NCBI GenBank assembly: GCA_044230315.1
Contig: JBGARJ010000005.1
Location: forward strand, 1 to 64,000
Direction of reading: 5' to 3'
Source: M3007 sp044230315
GTDB lineage: Bacteria > Bacteroidota > Bacteroidia > Chitinophagales > Saprospiraceae
DNA: 64,000 bases
The notes under the pieces were generated by a model. The model did no database searches, was not told the DNA's origin, and saw only the letters and a list, made by a program, of their open reading frames with translations. Positions 27,101 to 36,700 of the stretch are shown one piece after another; the stretch's first letter is position 1, and every line of letters begins with the position of its first letter. A program made the translations under genes and the position numbers.

Positions 27101-30100
27101 GCATTCACCGTAGGATAAACGGCATCGAGCGTTACGGTTGCATCGTCGGCATCGGTACAGCCGTTGCCGGTATTGGTTACCACCAATTGATAAGCGCCCG
27201 CAAGGCTGACGGTTGGTTGTGCGATCGCCTGGTTAGCAGGTGTTATCCCCGGTCCGGCCCAGGCGTAGGTAAAGTTGGCGCCGGCAGACGAGGCGCCGCC
27301 AATAGACGTGCTGGTGGTAACACAATTGATAATCTGGTCGGCGCCGGCATCTGCAGTCGGATCAACCTGATCGTCTGCGACATTGACCTGGTCAGTTGCC
27401 GTGCAATTGTTTTTGGTATTGGTAACCGTCAATGCATAGAGCCCGGGGGCGGAAACGACGGGTGTCGCTGAATTTTGGTTGCCGGGTGTGATGCCGGGGC
27501 CATTCCACAGCAAAGTAAAATTAGCGCCCGCACTGGAAGCCGCGCCATTCAGGGTGTCGGCGCCGTTGTTGTAGCAGTTGAGTACCAGGTCCAGTCCTGC
27601 GTTTGCCAACGGAGCGATCGTATCGATAGAGATCACGACGATGTCTGTGTTCTCGCAATTATTCGAAGTATCGATAACGGTCAGATTGTACGTCCCCGGA
27701 GCAGACAAACCTGTCGGGCTTTGAACGGCAGCATTGGCAGGCGTGATGCCCGGTCCGGTCCAAGCATACAAGATATTCTGACCTGAAGTAGATCCGGATG
27801 CATTGATATCAACAGATGTGACCGTACAATTCAGTTTCAGGTCGGGACCGGCATTGGCATCCGGCACGTTGGCATCCTGTACCACCGTTACAGCATCCGT
27901 TTGCGTGCACCCGTTAGCCGGGTCGGTTACCAGCAAATTGTAAACGCCCTCTTGCGATACCTGGGGAGTTTGCAGGTTTTCGTTATTGACTCCGATGCCG
28001 GGTCCGGTCCACAAAAAGGTCACTGTACCGGGGGTTCCATTACCCGCGAGTGTCACACCGTTCAAGGTCGTGCAGGTCAGGGTTTGATCGGCGCCTGCAT
28101 CGGCTGTTGGAATCTGGGTGTTCTCACCGATCAGTACAGCGTCGGTAGCCGTACAGCCATTCGCCGAGTTGGTAACCGTGAGTGTGTAATTACCCGGGGA
28201 GCCTACCACAGGGCTCGCCTGATTCATATTGCCTGGCGTTATACCGGGACCGCTCCAGGTAATCAGAAAATTAGCCCCTTGGCTGGTGCCGGTTCCTCCC
28301 AGCGCCACGCTGGTCACAATGCAGTTCAGCGTTTGGTCCGCGCCGGCATTAACCCCGGGAGGCGTCAAAGATGCATCCACTTTGGTTGTGTCCGTCATGG
28401 TACATCCATTGACCGGGTTGGTCACGGTTAATACATAGGTGCCGGCCTGGTTGACCGACGGGGTGGATTGGCCCTGGTTGGCAGGCGTAATACCTGGCCC
28501 CGACCAGTTAAAATTAACATTGGCAGGAGATCCGGTACCGTTTAAAGTCACGCTGCTTTGAATGCAATTGATGGTCAAGTCATTGCCTGCGCCTGCCACC
28601 GGAACGGTGGTGTTGGCATCGACCGTAGCCGTCGCGGTATTCGTACAGCCGTTAGCCGTATTGGTTATAGTGACGGTATAATTGCCCGGAACGGTGACAA
28701 CTGGGTTTTCTACATGTTGGTTGCCCGCATTAATTCCCGGCCCGGCCCAGTTAAAAGCTGGCGTAGTAGTATTGGTAGCTCCGTCAATAGTGATAGTGGG
28801 CTGGGTGCATAAAATGGTGCCTCCGGCAGCGGATGCGGTTGGGGGGATGTTATTCGGCGCTACGCTGGCGGTGGCGGTAGCTGTACAATTATTGGCTGGG
28901 TTGGTTACCGTCAGCGTATAGGTGCCGGCAACAGCCACCACTGGATTTTGCTGGTTTTGGTTGGCCGGTGTGATGCCGGGACCGCTCCAGCTGTAATTCA
29001 CGCCGGAAGTGGTAGAACTCCCCTGTAGAGCAACGCTGGTGCCGCCGGGCAGGCAGGTCAATTGCCCGCCCTGCGCTGCAACGTTGGGCAACGCAATATT
29101 GGCCGGCACGGTTACAGTCGCCGTATCCTTACAAATGACACCGCCAAGTGAATTCGAAACGATCAAAAAATAATCTCCGGCGGCATTGACCGACTGGGAT
29201 GTGCCGCTGCCCAGAATAGTGCCGGCGGCATTCGTCCAGCTGTAGGAAACATTGGGACCAGTAGAGGAATTGTTACTGGTCAGGGTAAGCGTCGGGTTGG
29301 TACAGCTGATCGCCGAGGCCACAGGTGTGATGTCGGCAGTCACCGGAACTATCAGGATTGTGAATTGAACTATGCTGTCGCAGCCTTCATACGATTCCAT
29401 CTTCTCCTGGAAAGTGCCCGATTGGCAATAGTTGTTGCCGTTGATGGTAAAACAACCACCCTGGCAAATGTATTTTAAGCCAATATTCTTTGTGATTTGC
29501 GACTTTACAACAATGGTCTGCTTGACCAGGCTGTCACAGCCCAGGTAAGAATCATAAGGAATCGAGGTAAGGTTGTAGGTTCCCGGATTACTTACCGGGG
29601 TATTGGGCTCTTCCTCCCAAATAAAGGGTAAATCTTCAAAACAAACCGTAATCGGCGCTAAAACCGTGGGTGGAATGGGTTGGTTGATCACGGAGATGCA
29701 GGATTTAAGCGGCGGGAAACAGGCATTACCGGCTTCCACGCAGATCTGCCCGCCCAGGCTGCCAAATGTGATGGTGACGGTAGTTCCGTCCGGTGCCGGA
29801 ACATTCACAATGTTGCCCCCTCCGTTAATGTGGGAACCTGCTGGGGCCGACCATTTATAATATCCGGCCCCATCGACAGCGGGGATAGTATACTCTACAA
29901 CCGCACCGGGGCACACAACCGTGGGCCCTTCCGGTGCGGCAGGTTGGGAAACCGCAGGGGGTGTTACCGATCCGCTGGTTACATCGATTTCAAAGTTACA
30001 CACATCGCCGCTGTACCCGTCAATCATCAGGAAATAGGTTTGGCCGGGCACAAATCCGCTGTACGTAAGAGTAAGTGGCGTACCGCCACCGCCGCCAACA

Positions 30101-30453
30101 CCCGGATTACAGTCCAGTGCGGGCGCATTGCACGCGTCGAAAAAGGCCGCCTGCAAGCCATCGCCCGTTTGACAATTACTGGTCAGCACGTCGATGGTAA
30201 TGCTGGAAGAGCCGGCCACAAACCCAAACCACTGGTCATTGTGAATCGTGATAGCGCAACCCTGAACATTGCCGCCGGAAGGCGTGCCGTTGTTAATGCC
30301 GGTGTATCCGTCGAAATTGCAGTACACACAGGCATTGGGGCAGCTTTCAGCCCCTGGAAAAGTATTGGAGGGGCAGGGAGGGGCAACTTGGGCGTTCAGG
30401 GAAAAATGCAGGGATAATAGGACAGTTGTGAGCAGGAGTAGTTTTTGCTTCAT
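24118..30453 (-). CDS. Giant surface adhesin 1 (tandem Ig-like repeats, gliding-motility CTD)
   Basis: 2111 residues. Signal peptide MKQKLLLLTTVLLSLHFSLNA. An N-terminal module (about 24-165) has several Cys and HNDQWFGFVAGS. A PKD-like domain (about 170-255, VCPGAVVEYTIPAVDGAGYY) is followed by two modules with a Y-x-GCDS motif (256-372). Residues about 372-1848 are 18 tandem Ig-like repeats of about 82 residues, each with a Cys near its start (LTC) and another near its end (NGCT), probably a disulfide. Then come a SprB-type repeat (about 1848-1935, CFGELNGAISV) and a CHU_C-type gliding-motility CTD (about 2011-2111, IYVPNAFNPNSND ... IFDRWGDAIF ... ALVRK), which directs T9SS export. Probable surface adhesin, related in architecture to SprB. 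It is paralogous to the next gene. Confidence 0.92.
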   Translation of the reverse strand: MKQKLLLLTTVLLSLHFSLNAQVAPPCPSNTFPGAESCPNACVYCNFDGYTGINNGTPSGGNVQGCAITIHNDQWFGFVAGSSSITIDVLTSNCQTGDGLQAAFFDACNAPALDCNPGVGGGGGTPLTLTYSGFVPGQTYFLMIDGYSGDVCNFEIDVTSGSVTPPAVSQPAAPEGPTVVCPGAVVEYTIPAVDGAGYYKWSAPAGSHINGGGNIVNVPAPDGTTVTITFGSLGGQICVEAGNACFPPLKSCISVINQPIPPTVLAPITVCFEDLPFIWEEEPNTPVSNPGTYNLTSIPYDSYLGCDSLVKQTIVVKSQITKNIGLKYICQGGCFTINGNNYCQSGTFQEKMESYEGCDSIVQFTILIVPVTADITPVASAISCTNPTLTLTSNNSSTGPNVSYSWTNAAGTILGSGTSQSVNAAGDYFLIVSNSLGGVICKDTATVTVPANIALPNVAAQGGQLTCLPGGTSVALQGSSTTSGVNYSWSGPGITPANQNQQNPVVAVAGTYTLTVTNPANNCTATATASVAPNNIPPTASAAGGTILCTQPTITIDGATNTTTPAFNWAGPGINAGNQHVENPVVTVPGNYTVTITNTANGCTNTATATVDANTTVPVAGAGNDLTINCIQSSVTLNGTGSPANVNFNWSGPGITPANQGQSTPSVNQAGTYVLTVTNPVNGCTMTDTTKVDASLTPPGVNAGADQTLNCIVTSVALGGTGTSQGANFLITWSGPGITPGNMNQASPVVGSPGNYTLTVTNSANGCTATDAVLIGENTQIPTADAGADQTLTCTTLNGVTLAGNGTPGTVTFLWTGPGIGVNNENLQTPQVSQEGVYNLLVTDPANGCTQTDAVTVVQDANVPDANAGPDLKLNCTVTSVDINASGSTSGQNILYAWTGPGITPANAAVQSPTGLSAPGTYNLTVIDTSNNCENTDIVVISIDTIAPLANAGLDLVLNCYNNGADTLNGAASSAGANFTLLWNGPGITPGNQNSATPVVSAPGLYALTVTNTKNNCTATDQVNVADDQVDPTADAGADQIINCVTTSTSIGGASSAGANFTYAWAGPGITPANQAIAQPTVSLAGAYQLVVTNTGNGCTDADDATVTLDAVYPTVNAGVDLVLTCANQSQVLDASGSSNGVDFQIQWTGPDINAGNQNSLTPAIGQPGTYILSITNTTNSCVTKDTVQVKEDKILPTVSAGIDQALDCQTTSVVLDGSGSQTGAGIQYTWSGAAISPANADDQSPTVDQPGLYTLLVTNTGNGCTDTDDVVVSQNINLPTANAGQDLTLTCKTKSSAIDGSGSSAGPLMEYLWQGPGINTSNYNLQNPVVADSGTYLLTVTNIQNHCTATDQVYVALDANLPGTNAGTDITLTCANDTLLLDGSASQSGPGITYSWSGPGISNGPTTTAPQVFLPGIYTLTVSNASNGCTNTDAVSVGQDIVPPIANAGSNQILTCATSTGVTISASASDTGAGFTLQWNGPGINATNGSQVEPLVNAPGTYTLVVTNTTNGCTSSDMITVGLDQDLPIADAGLDQTITCSVGQVTLDASGSTGNAPLDYTWSGPGINATNQNESSPTVSQSGIYTVTVTNSITGCKATDQAEVFLDTAPPVATATGGTITCTALDVVITATSSLTGSTFAWTGPGITLGTMNLQNPKVGNPGAYTVVVTAPNGCTASATANVGIDAAVPLGNAEGTQLNCLNGGQSTIKGTVSTPGATFAWSGPNGFTSTVLNPTVTVPGIYVLTLQSPNGCAKPYQAEVTADFAQPAVVLSVKNKLDCSTTSVQINGNNSSAGAAFTYQWSTANGNIISGDNTLSPVVDAPGQYSLLITNNLNGCTNTGTVTVEYDPSVPSGFDLAVKNIRCFGELNGAISVNAVLGGTQPFQFSLNGGPLSGTGQYSQLPEGTYMLQLLDAHGCKLDTTVVITAPGALQVDLEDDLLVELGEAVSVTATLSGTTPIATIKWNPPAPCTVPDCLTYDTLPTHSYVQTITVTDSNGCVSTDRQLIQVDRSRRIYVPNAFNPNSNDPVNSFLMVQGGTDVRRVKTWQIFDRWGDAIFVENDFQPNDPNFAWNGKARGDDAAQAVYVWYIEVEFVDGQTEQFRGDVALVRK

Positions 30454-30734
30454 GTGAAATACGGGTTGATGTAAAAATGGTAGCCGGTTTAATACTGAAT
30501 GCCGCTCTGAACCATGAGGGCAATGCTGAAAAATCGAACCCTTTCAAGGATACGCCAAACGAGGTAATCGCTTCTTATTAAATTGAAAATTTTGGTAATA
30601 AATGACAGCGCCAAAGAAAAAATGCAAGAAGGCGCAAAAAGAAGCGGCAAAAATAACAAAAGTTGTTCTAGTGGCAAAATGCCAACGTGGGATAACGCGC
30701 AACTTTATTCCTGTTTATAACATTGGTCATAAAA
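30454..30734. other. Intergenic region upstream of giant adhesin 1
   Basis: AT-rich DNA between the two giant genes. It carries the promoter of adhesin 1 (30648-30678) and, at its right end, the terminator of adhesin 2. The leader would be about 190 nt. No small gene is convincing here; the 60-residue frames present lack coding character. Confidence 0.6.
30648..30678 (-). promoter_or_regulatory. Complete promoter of giant adhesin 1
   Basis: On the minus strand the -33 box is TTTG (plus CAAA 30675-30678) and the -7 box TATTTTTG (plus CAAAAATA 30648-30655), 19 bp apart. Perfect match to TTTG / TAnnTTTG with the expected spacing. Confidence 0.65.
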
Positions 30735-30768
30735 AATGCCTCCGCCTGGTCCAACCGGCGGAGGCATT
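30735..30768 (-). terminator. Intrinsic terminator of giant adhesin 2
   Basis: 12-bp perfect stem (30735-30746, AATGCCTCCGCC, with 30757-30768), loop TGGTCCAACC that can pair further. On the leftward transcript it is followed by a run of U (plus-strand A-run 30731-30736). It lies 28 bp beyond the stop of the gene ending at 30796. Confidence 0.85.
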
Positions 30769-30795
30769 GGTATTCGATTCACCTATTGATCAAAA

Positions 30796-33700
30796 TTAGT
30801 CTCGCAGCAGGGTGACATCCCCTTTGTATAGCACCGTCTCGCCGTCTTTAAACAAGATCTCGGCATAATAGACAAATACAGCCGGGTTCGCCTTTTCCCC
30901 GCGAATAGTACCGTCCCAGGCGGCATCAATGGAATTCGGCGGGAAATTGAAGTATTCGTGTACCGCATTCCCCCAGCGGTCATAAACCCGGAACGATTTG
31001 ATCTCGACAACATCTTCCCCGCCAAAGATCATAAACAGGTTGTTGTTGCCTGAAGATTCCGGATTGAACACGTTTGGAATATACACGTACCGGGTTTTGT
31101 CGACAATGACGATCCGACTGTCCGTAGCCTTACATCCGTTGGAATCCACAACCGTAACGAAATAGCGGAACGAATTGATCGGCGACAATATACCGGAACA
31201 GGTATCGCAGAATACACTGTCGAGATTAGTCGGGTCCAGGATCAATTTTACCACCCGGTTCGGGAAGTTGACCGTATTGTCCAGTGAAAGCTGAATGGAC
31301 TGGCCCAGGTGAATGGTCGTATCCATCCCGAGATTTACCTTCAGTTCCTCCGGTTCGCCGATTTCGATGGTAGTCTGCCATTCACAACCGTTAGCATCCT
31401 GGATCACCAGAGAGTGCGAACCCGGTTTCAGCGAGGTAAAGAACGAAGCGGCAACAAAGGGTAGGTTGTCCAGCGAATACAGAAAGGTCGGTGTCCCTCC
31501 GATCACATTGGCGACGCCGATAACACCGTCCGTTTTACCGAAACAGGACACGTCCCGAACATTCAGCACCGCGCCAGAGACGGTAGCCGAGTCCACTTTG
31601 ACGGTCACATCCTTCGTGGACGTACATCCGTTCTGTTGATTGGTCACAAGGACGGAGTATACTGCTGCCGCACTCACGGTCGGATTTTGCGAGAATGCGC
31701 CCGACAGGATAGTGCCGGTTTGAGTCGTCCATTGGTACGTGTAATTCCCGGGTGCCTGAACGCCGGCATTAAGTGTTACCTGCGTAGTTGTGCAATTGAG
31801 TTGATTCGGAACGCCGGTAACAATATTGGGTCCGGCAGTATCACCAGGAATTTGAACCGTTTTCGAAGCAGTGCAGCCATTCGGAGCAGTCACCACCACG
31901 GTATAGTTTCCGGGCACTGTTACGGACGGGCTCTGTACGGTCGAGGTGTAGCCGCCGGGACCGGCCCATTGCCAGGTAGCATTCGGCGTGTTCGACGTAG
32001 CGTTAATTTGAACGCTCGTGATTGCGCAAGTCAAGGTAGCCCCGGTAGCATCAACCGTTGGAATGCTCGAGTCGGGAATTACGGCAGCCACGGAGGTAGC
32101 CGTACAGCCGTTCGGAGCCGTCACGGTCAATACATAATTGCCCGTCTGATTTACCGTCGGACTTGGCTGCGTCGAAGCGAACCCTCCCGGACCAGTCCAC
32201 GAATAGGTGACACCGGGTGTCAATGAAGTACCTGTTATGGTATTGGACGGGGTGGTGCACGTAAGGGTAACACCAGTCGTAGCCACATCCGGCGGCATAA
32301 CATCAGCTATCACATCAATCGAGAAGGATTTTGTGCAACCGTTTTGGGCAGTTACCACAACCACATAAGTGCCAGGCTTGGTCACTTTGGGGTCTTCCTT
32401 CGACTTGTTGGACGCATTGATGTCCGGTCCGGTCCATGCAAACTTAGCAAACGATACATTAGTCGTTGCATCCAGCGTAACCGTCGGGGTAGTGCATGTG
32501 ATGGTTTGTGTTACGACGTTGATATTGGGTTGTGTGAAATCCTCTGTTACATTGGTTACAGCTGTGGCCTTACAACCGTTTGCCTGGTTGGTCAGTACCA
32601 CGGTGTAGGTGCCGCCAGTGCCTGTTTGCGGATTTTGGAGGGTGGAGGTAAAACCGCCAGGCCCGGTCCACGCATATGTAATATTCGGTGTCGTCGAATT
32701 GGCCGACAATGCGAGCATCGGCGTGGTACAATCAATCAAACCGCCGGTTACCGTTACGTTTTGCGGCGTGGTCACGTTCTGCCCAACGGTGACCGTCGGC
32801 GATGAAATACAGCCGTTCTGGGCCGTTACCGTGTAGGTATACACGCCAGGGGCCGATACATCTACCGTCGGCTGACTGGAAATTACCGTGCCGCCTGGAT
32901 TGGTCCACACGCCAGTAGCCCCCGGAGTAGTAATTGTGCTGGTGAGGGTGAGTTGGGTAAGGTCGCAGGTCAGCGTACCGGCTCCCCCTACGGTGACAAC
33001 AGGCGATGCGGTATTTTCGGTCACCGTTGCCGTTGCCGTCGAGGTGCAACCATTGGCGCCCGTCACCGTTAGCGAATAAATGCCATTTTGTGAAACGACC
33101 GGACTCTGCTGGCTCGACGTAAAGTTATTCGGGCCGGTCCAGGCATAGGAAACGCCCGGGGTAGGTGAATTACCCGTTACCGGTGTCTGACCCGTGATAC
33201 AGTCGATGGTATCGCCCAGGGCTGTTGCGCCTGGCAACGTAATATCCTGAGTAACAGTTACATTGGCATTCGTAACACAGCCATTTTGGGCAGTCACGGC
33301 CAGTTGGTATGTTCCCGGGCTCGAGATGGAAATATTTGGCGTAATGCCAATGATGTCGCCATTTGCAGCCGTCCACGAGTACGATACGCCGGGTACGCCG
33401 CTACTACCTTGTAATTGCGTGGTTACCAGGGTACAGTTCAAATTATTGGTGGATACTGCCGACGCGTCCGGGAAGTCGCCATCCAAAATCACGGTTGCGG
33501 TTGAAGAGGCCGTACAGCCATTCGGACCCGTGACAGTAAGGGTGTAAATGCCTGCAACTGCCACATCTGGATTGGAAACATCAGAAAAGATACCACCGCT
33601 CGGATCTTGCCACGAGAAGGTGGCATTCGGAGTGGTAGATGAACCTGTGAGCGCTACAGAGGTGATCAGGCAGGTCAGGGTATCTCCAACGGCACTGGCA

Positions 33701-36700
33701 TTCGGCGTGGCTACGTCCTGGGTGACGTCTGTTGTAACCTGTTTCGTGCAGCCGTTTGCCGATGTAACCACCAGCGTATACGTACCCGGGTCTGTTACAG
33801 ACGGATCCTCTAAGGCAGAACTGAACGAATTGGGCCCGGTCCACGCGTAGGTTACGATAGGTGAAGTGCTGTTGGATGCAGTAGTAGCGATATCAATAGA
33901 GGTGGCGGCACAGGTCAAAACTCCGGTGACCTGTGCAAATACCGTCGGCGCTTCCGTATCGAGTAAAACATCGACAGAGGATTCCGACGTACATCCATTG
34001 GGCCCGGTAACGATCAACGTATAGGTGCCTTTATTTTGCACGACCGGATTGGGGTTAGAGGAGGTGAAACCGTTCGGACCCAGCCAGGAAAAGGTAGCGC
34101 TGCCGGTCGCAGACCCGCCGCTCAGGGGTACCATCGGATCAGTACAAGTGATTGTATTGCCAGCTGCCGTGATATCCGGGGGGACAATATCCTGCATCAC
34201 CGTAACCGTGGTAGCTGAAGTACAGCCATTATCGGCCGTAACAGTCAGTGTATAATCTCCTGGCATATTCACCGTCGGATTTTGATCAATCGAGGTGAAG
34301 GAATTCGGTCCGCTCCAGGCGTAAGACACATTTACGTTGGCACTTCCATTAAGGGTAAGGTCAACTTTTGAGCAGGTTAACGTTCCTGTAGTAGAGGCCG
34401 GTACCGGCAAATTCTGATCGGCAAGAACGGTGGTTGTAGTCGAAGACGTACAACCGTTCGCCCCCGTAACCGTAAGGGAATAATCGCCTGCCGCCATTAC
34501 AGTCGGATTCTGGACGGTCGAAGTGAATCCGCCGGGGCCCGACCACGACCAGGTTACATTGGTTGCAGTAGCCGAACCGGTCAGATCCAGGCTGGGGTCG
34601 GTGCAGGTAAGCGTGCCACCGGTTGCGACTGCGCCGGGTACAGCGTCGTCCAGAATCACATCTGCCGTAGCTATTGCCGTACAGCCGTTGGCCGGATTCG
34701 AAACCGTCAAGGTGTACGTACCGGATACGGAGACGGTCGGATCTTCCAGCGTCGACTGAAATCCGCCGGGGCCCACCCAGTTGAGCAAGGCACCGGGGGT
34801 GGTCGATCCGCCATTCAACACGACTGAAGCGATATTACAGTCCAATGTACCGCCCATTGCTGTAGCATTCGGCACATTGGCGTCCGGTTGTACTGTGGCG
34901 GTGGCGGTGGCGGTACAACCATTCGGGCTGGTTACAGTAAGTATATACGTGCCTACGTTTGAAACAGTAGGATTGGGGCCATTATAAATACCCCCGCTGG
35001 GACCTATCCATTGGAATGTGACACCTGGGGTGGTGGAGGTGCCTGAAATGGTGGTGCTGGAAGCAGAACAAGTAATGGTGCCGCCTGTGGCATCGGCATT
35101 TGGTACGGCAAAATTGCCGGTCACTGTGGCCGTTGCCGTTTGCGTACAACTGTTGGTACCCGTCACCGTCAGCGTGTAAGTGCCAGGCGCGGAAACCGAA
35201 GGGTTGGCGACCGCGGCCGTAAAGCCCGGGCCCACCCAAGCAAAAGTAGCGCCGGGGGTGGTTGACGACCCCATCAGAACAAGATTTGGCGCCCCGCAGG
35301 ATACTTCTCCTCCCGTGGCAGCTGCCGTGGGTAAATTCGTATTTCCAGTAACGGTAGTAGTCGCAGTAGAGGTACAACCGTTTGCGGGGTTGGTAACCAC
35401 CAGGGTGTAGACGCCGGCTGTGTCAACCGATGGATTCTGAACGCCGGCGGTGAAACTTGGCCCGGTCCAGGAATACGTGACACCCCCTGTCGGTGAACTG
35501 CCGTTCAAGGTGATAGTTGGTGTGACACAACTGATGACCCCGCCGGTAGCGCTGGCCGATGGCGGGGTGGTATTTGTAGTAACCGTGGTAGTGGCTGTAG
35601 CCGTACAGTTATTGGTCGTGTTAGTGATGGTCACCGTATATGTCCCTGCAGCCATTACGTTATTCGGATTCTGCTGCGTGGAAGTAAAACCTGCCGGGCC
35701 GCTCCATGAATACGTTGGATTGGCAACGTTGGTGCTCGAACCGATTGAAATCGTCGTATTGGCACACGTGACAACGCCACCGGTGGCGCTGGCTGCAGGT
35801 GGCGTTGTGTTGCCGGTGACCTGGATGGACGCGGTATTGGTACAACCTGTTACGCCGTCCGTAACCTGGACGGTGTACGTTCCTGGTTGCGTAGCGATCG
35901 GGTTGGCAATATTGGTTGCGCTCAAACCGGTAGAGGGGCTCCATAAATAAGTGGGGCCTGTGGCATTTGTGTTGGTACCTAATTGGGCCTGCGCGGCGCC
36001 GCAACCCAAGACCCCTCCTGTAGCCGACACGGTTGGCGGCGTGGTATTGCCGGTAATCACCAGGGTATCCGTTTCCACACAGAAGCTCCCCCCCGCTGAT
36101 GCGGTTACGGTCAGGATCACTGTCCCGGGCTGGGTTATCTTGATTGAGTTGCCCCCCCCGATGACGGTGCCGTTAAGTTTCCAGATTTTCGTTCCTACTG
36201 ATGGCGACGATGTAAGGGTAATCGTATCATTGTTGCAGGACAAAACGCCGTTGGAGGTGATCTCAGCAAGTGGCTGCAATACGATCAAGGAAAAACTGAC
36301 TACACTGTCGCAACCCTGGTACGATTCGCAAACATGCGAATACGAACCGCCGTCACAATATTCTTCTCCACAAATGGTGATACACGATCCGGCGCAAACT
36401 GTTTGTGGCGCCAGGTACTTGATAATTGGAGGCTTCACGTTTACCGTTATGCGTACGGTGCTATCGCAGCCCTGGTATGATTGATAGACGTGCTGGTAGG
36501 TTCCGGTGATATAAACCGGATCGTCCCACGGCAGGTAATAGGGTAGGTCCTCATTACAAACCACCACTGGAGGAAGTGTGGTCGGCGGAATCGGCGCTAC
36601 ATTTATCGTCTTGCATTTTTCAACGCCATCATTGCATGAGTTTTGTGGCAGCACGCAAATGGTTCCTCCATTCGGCCCGATTGTTACCTGTACGGAATTG

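Noticed and set aside
25040..36260. CRISPR-like periodic repeats
   Set aside because: The period is about 235-250 bp, the repeats are in one reading frame, diverged at DNA level and clearly protein repeats.
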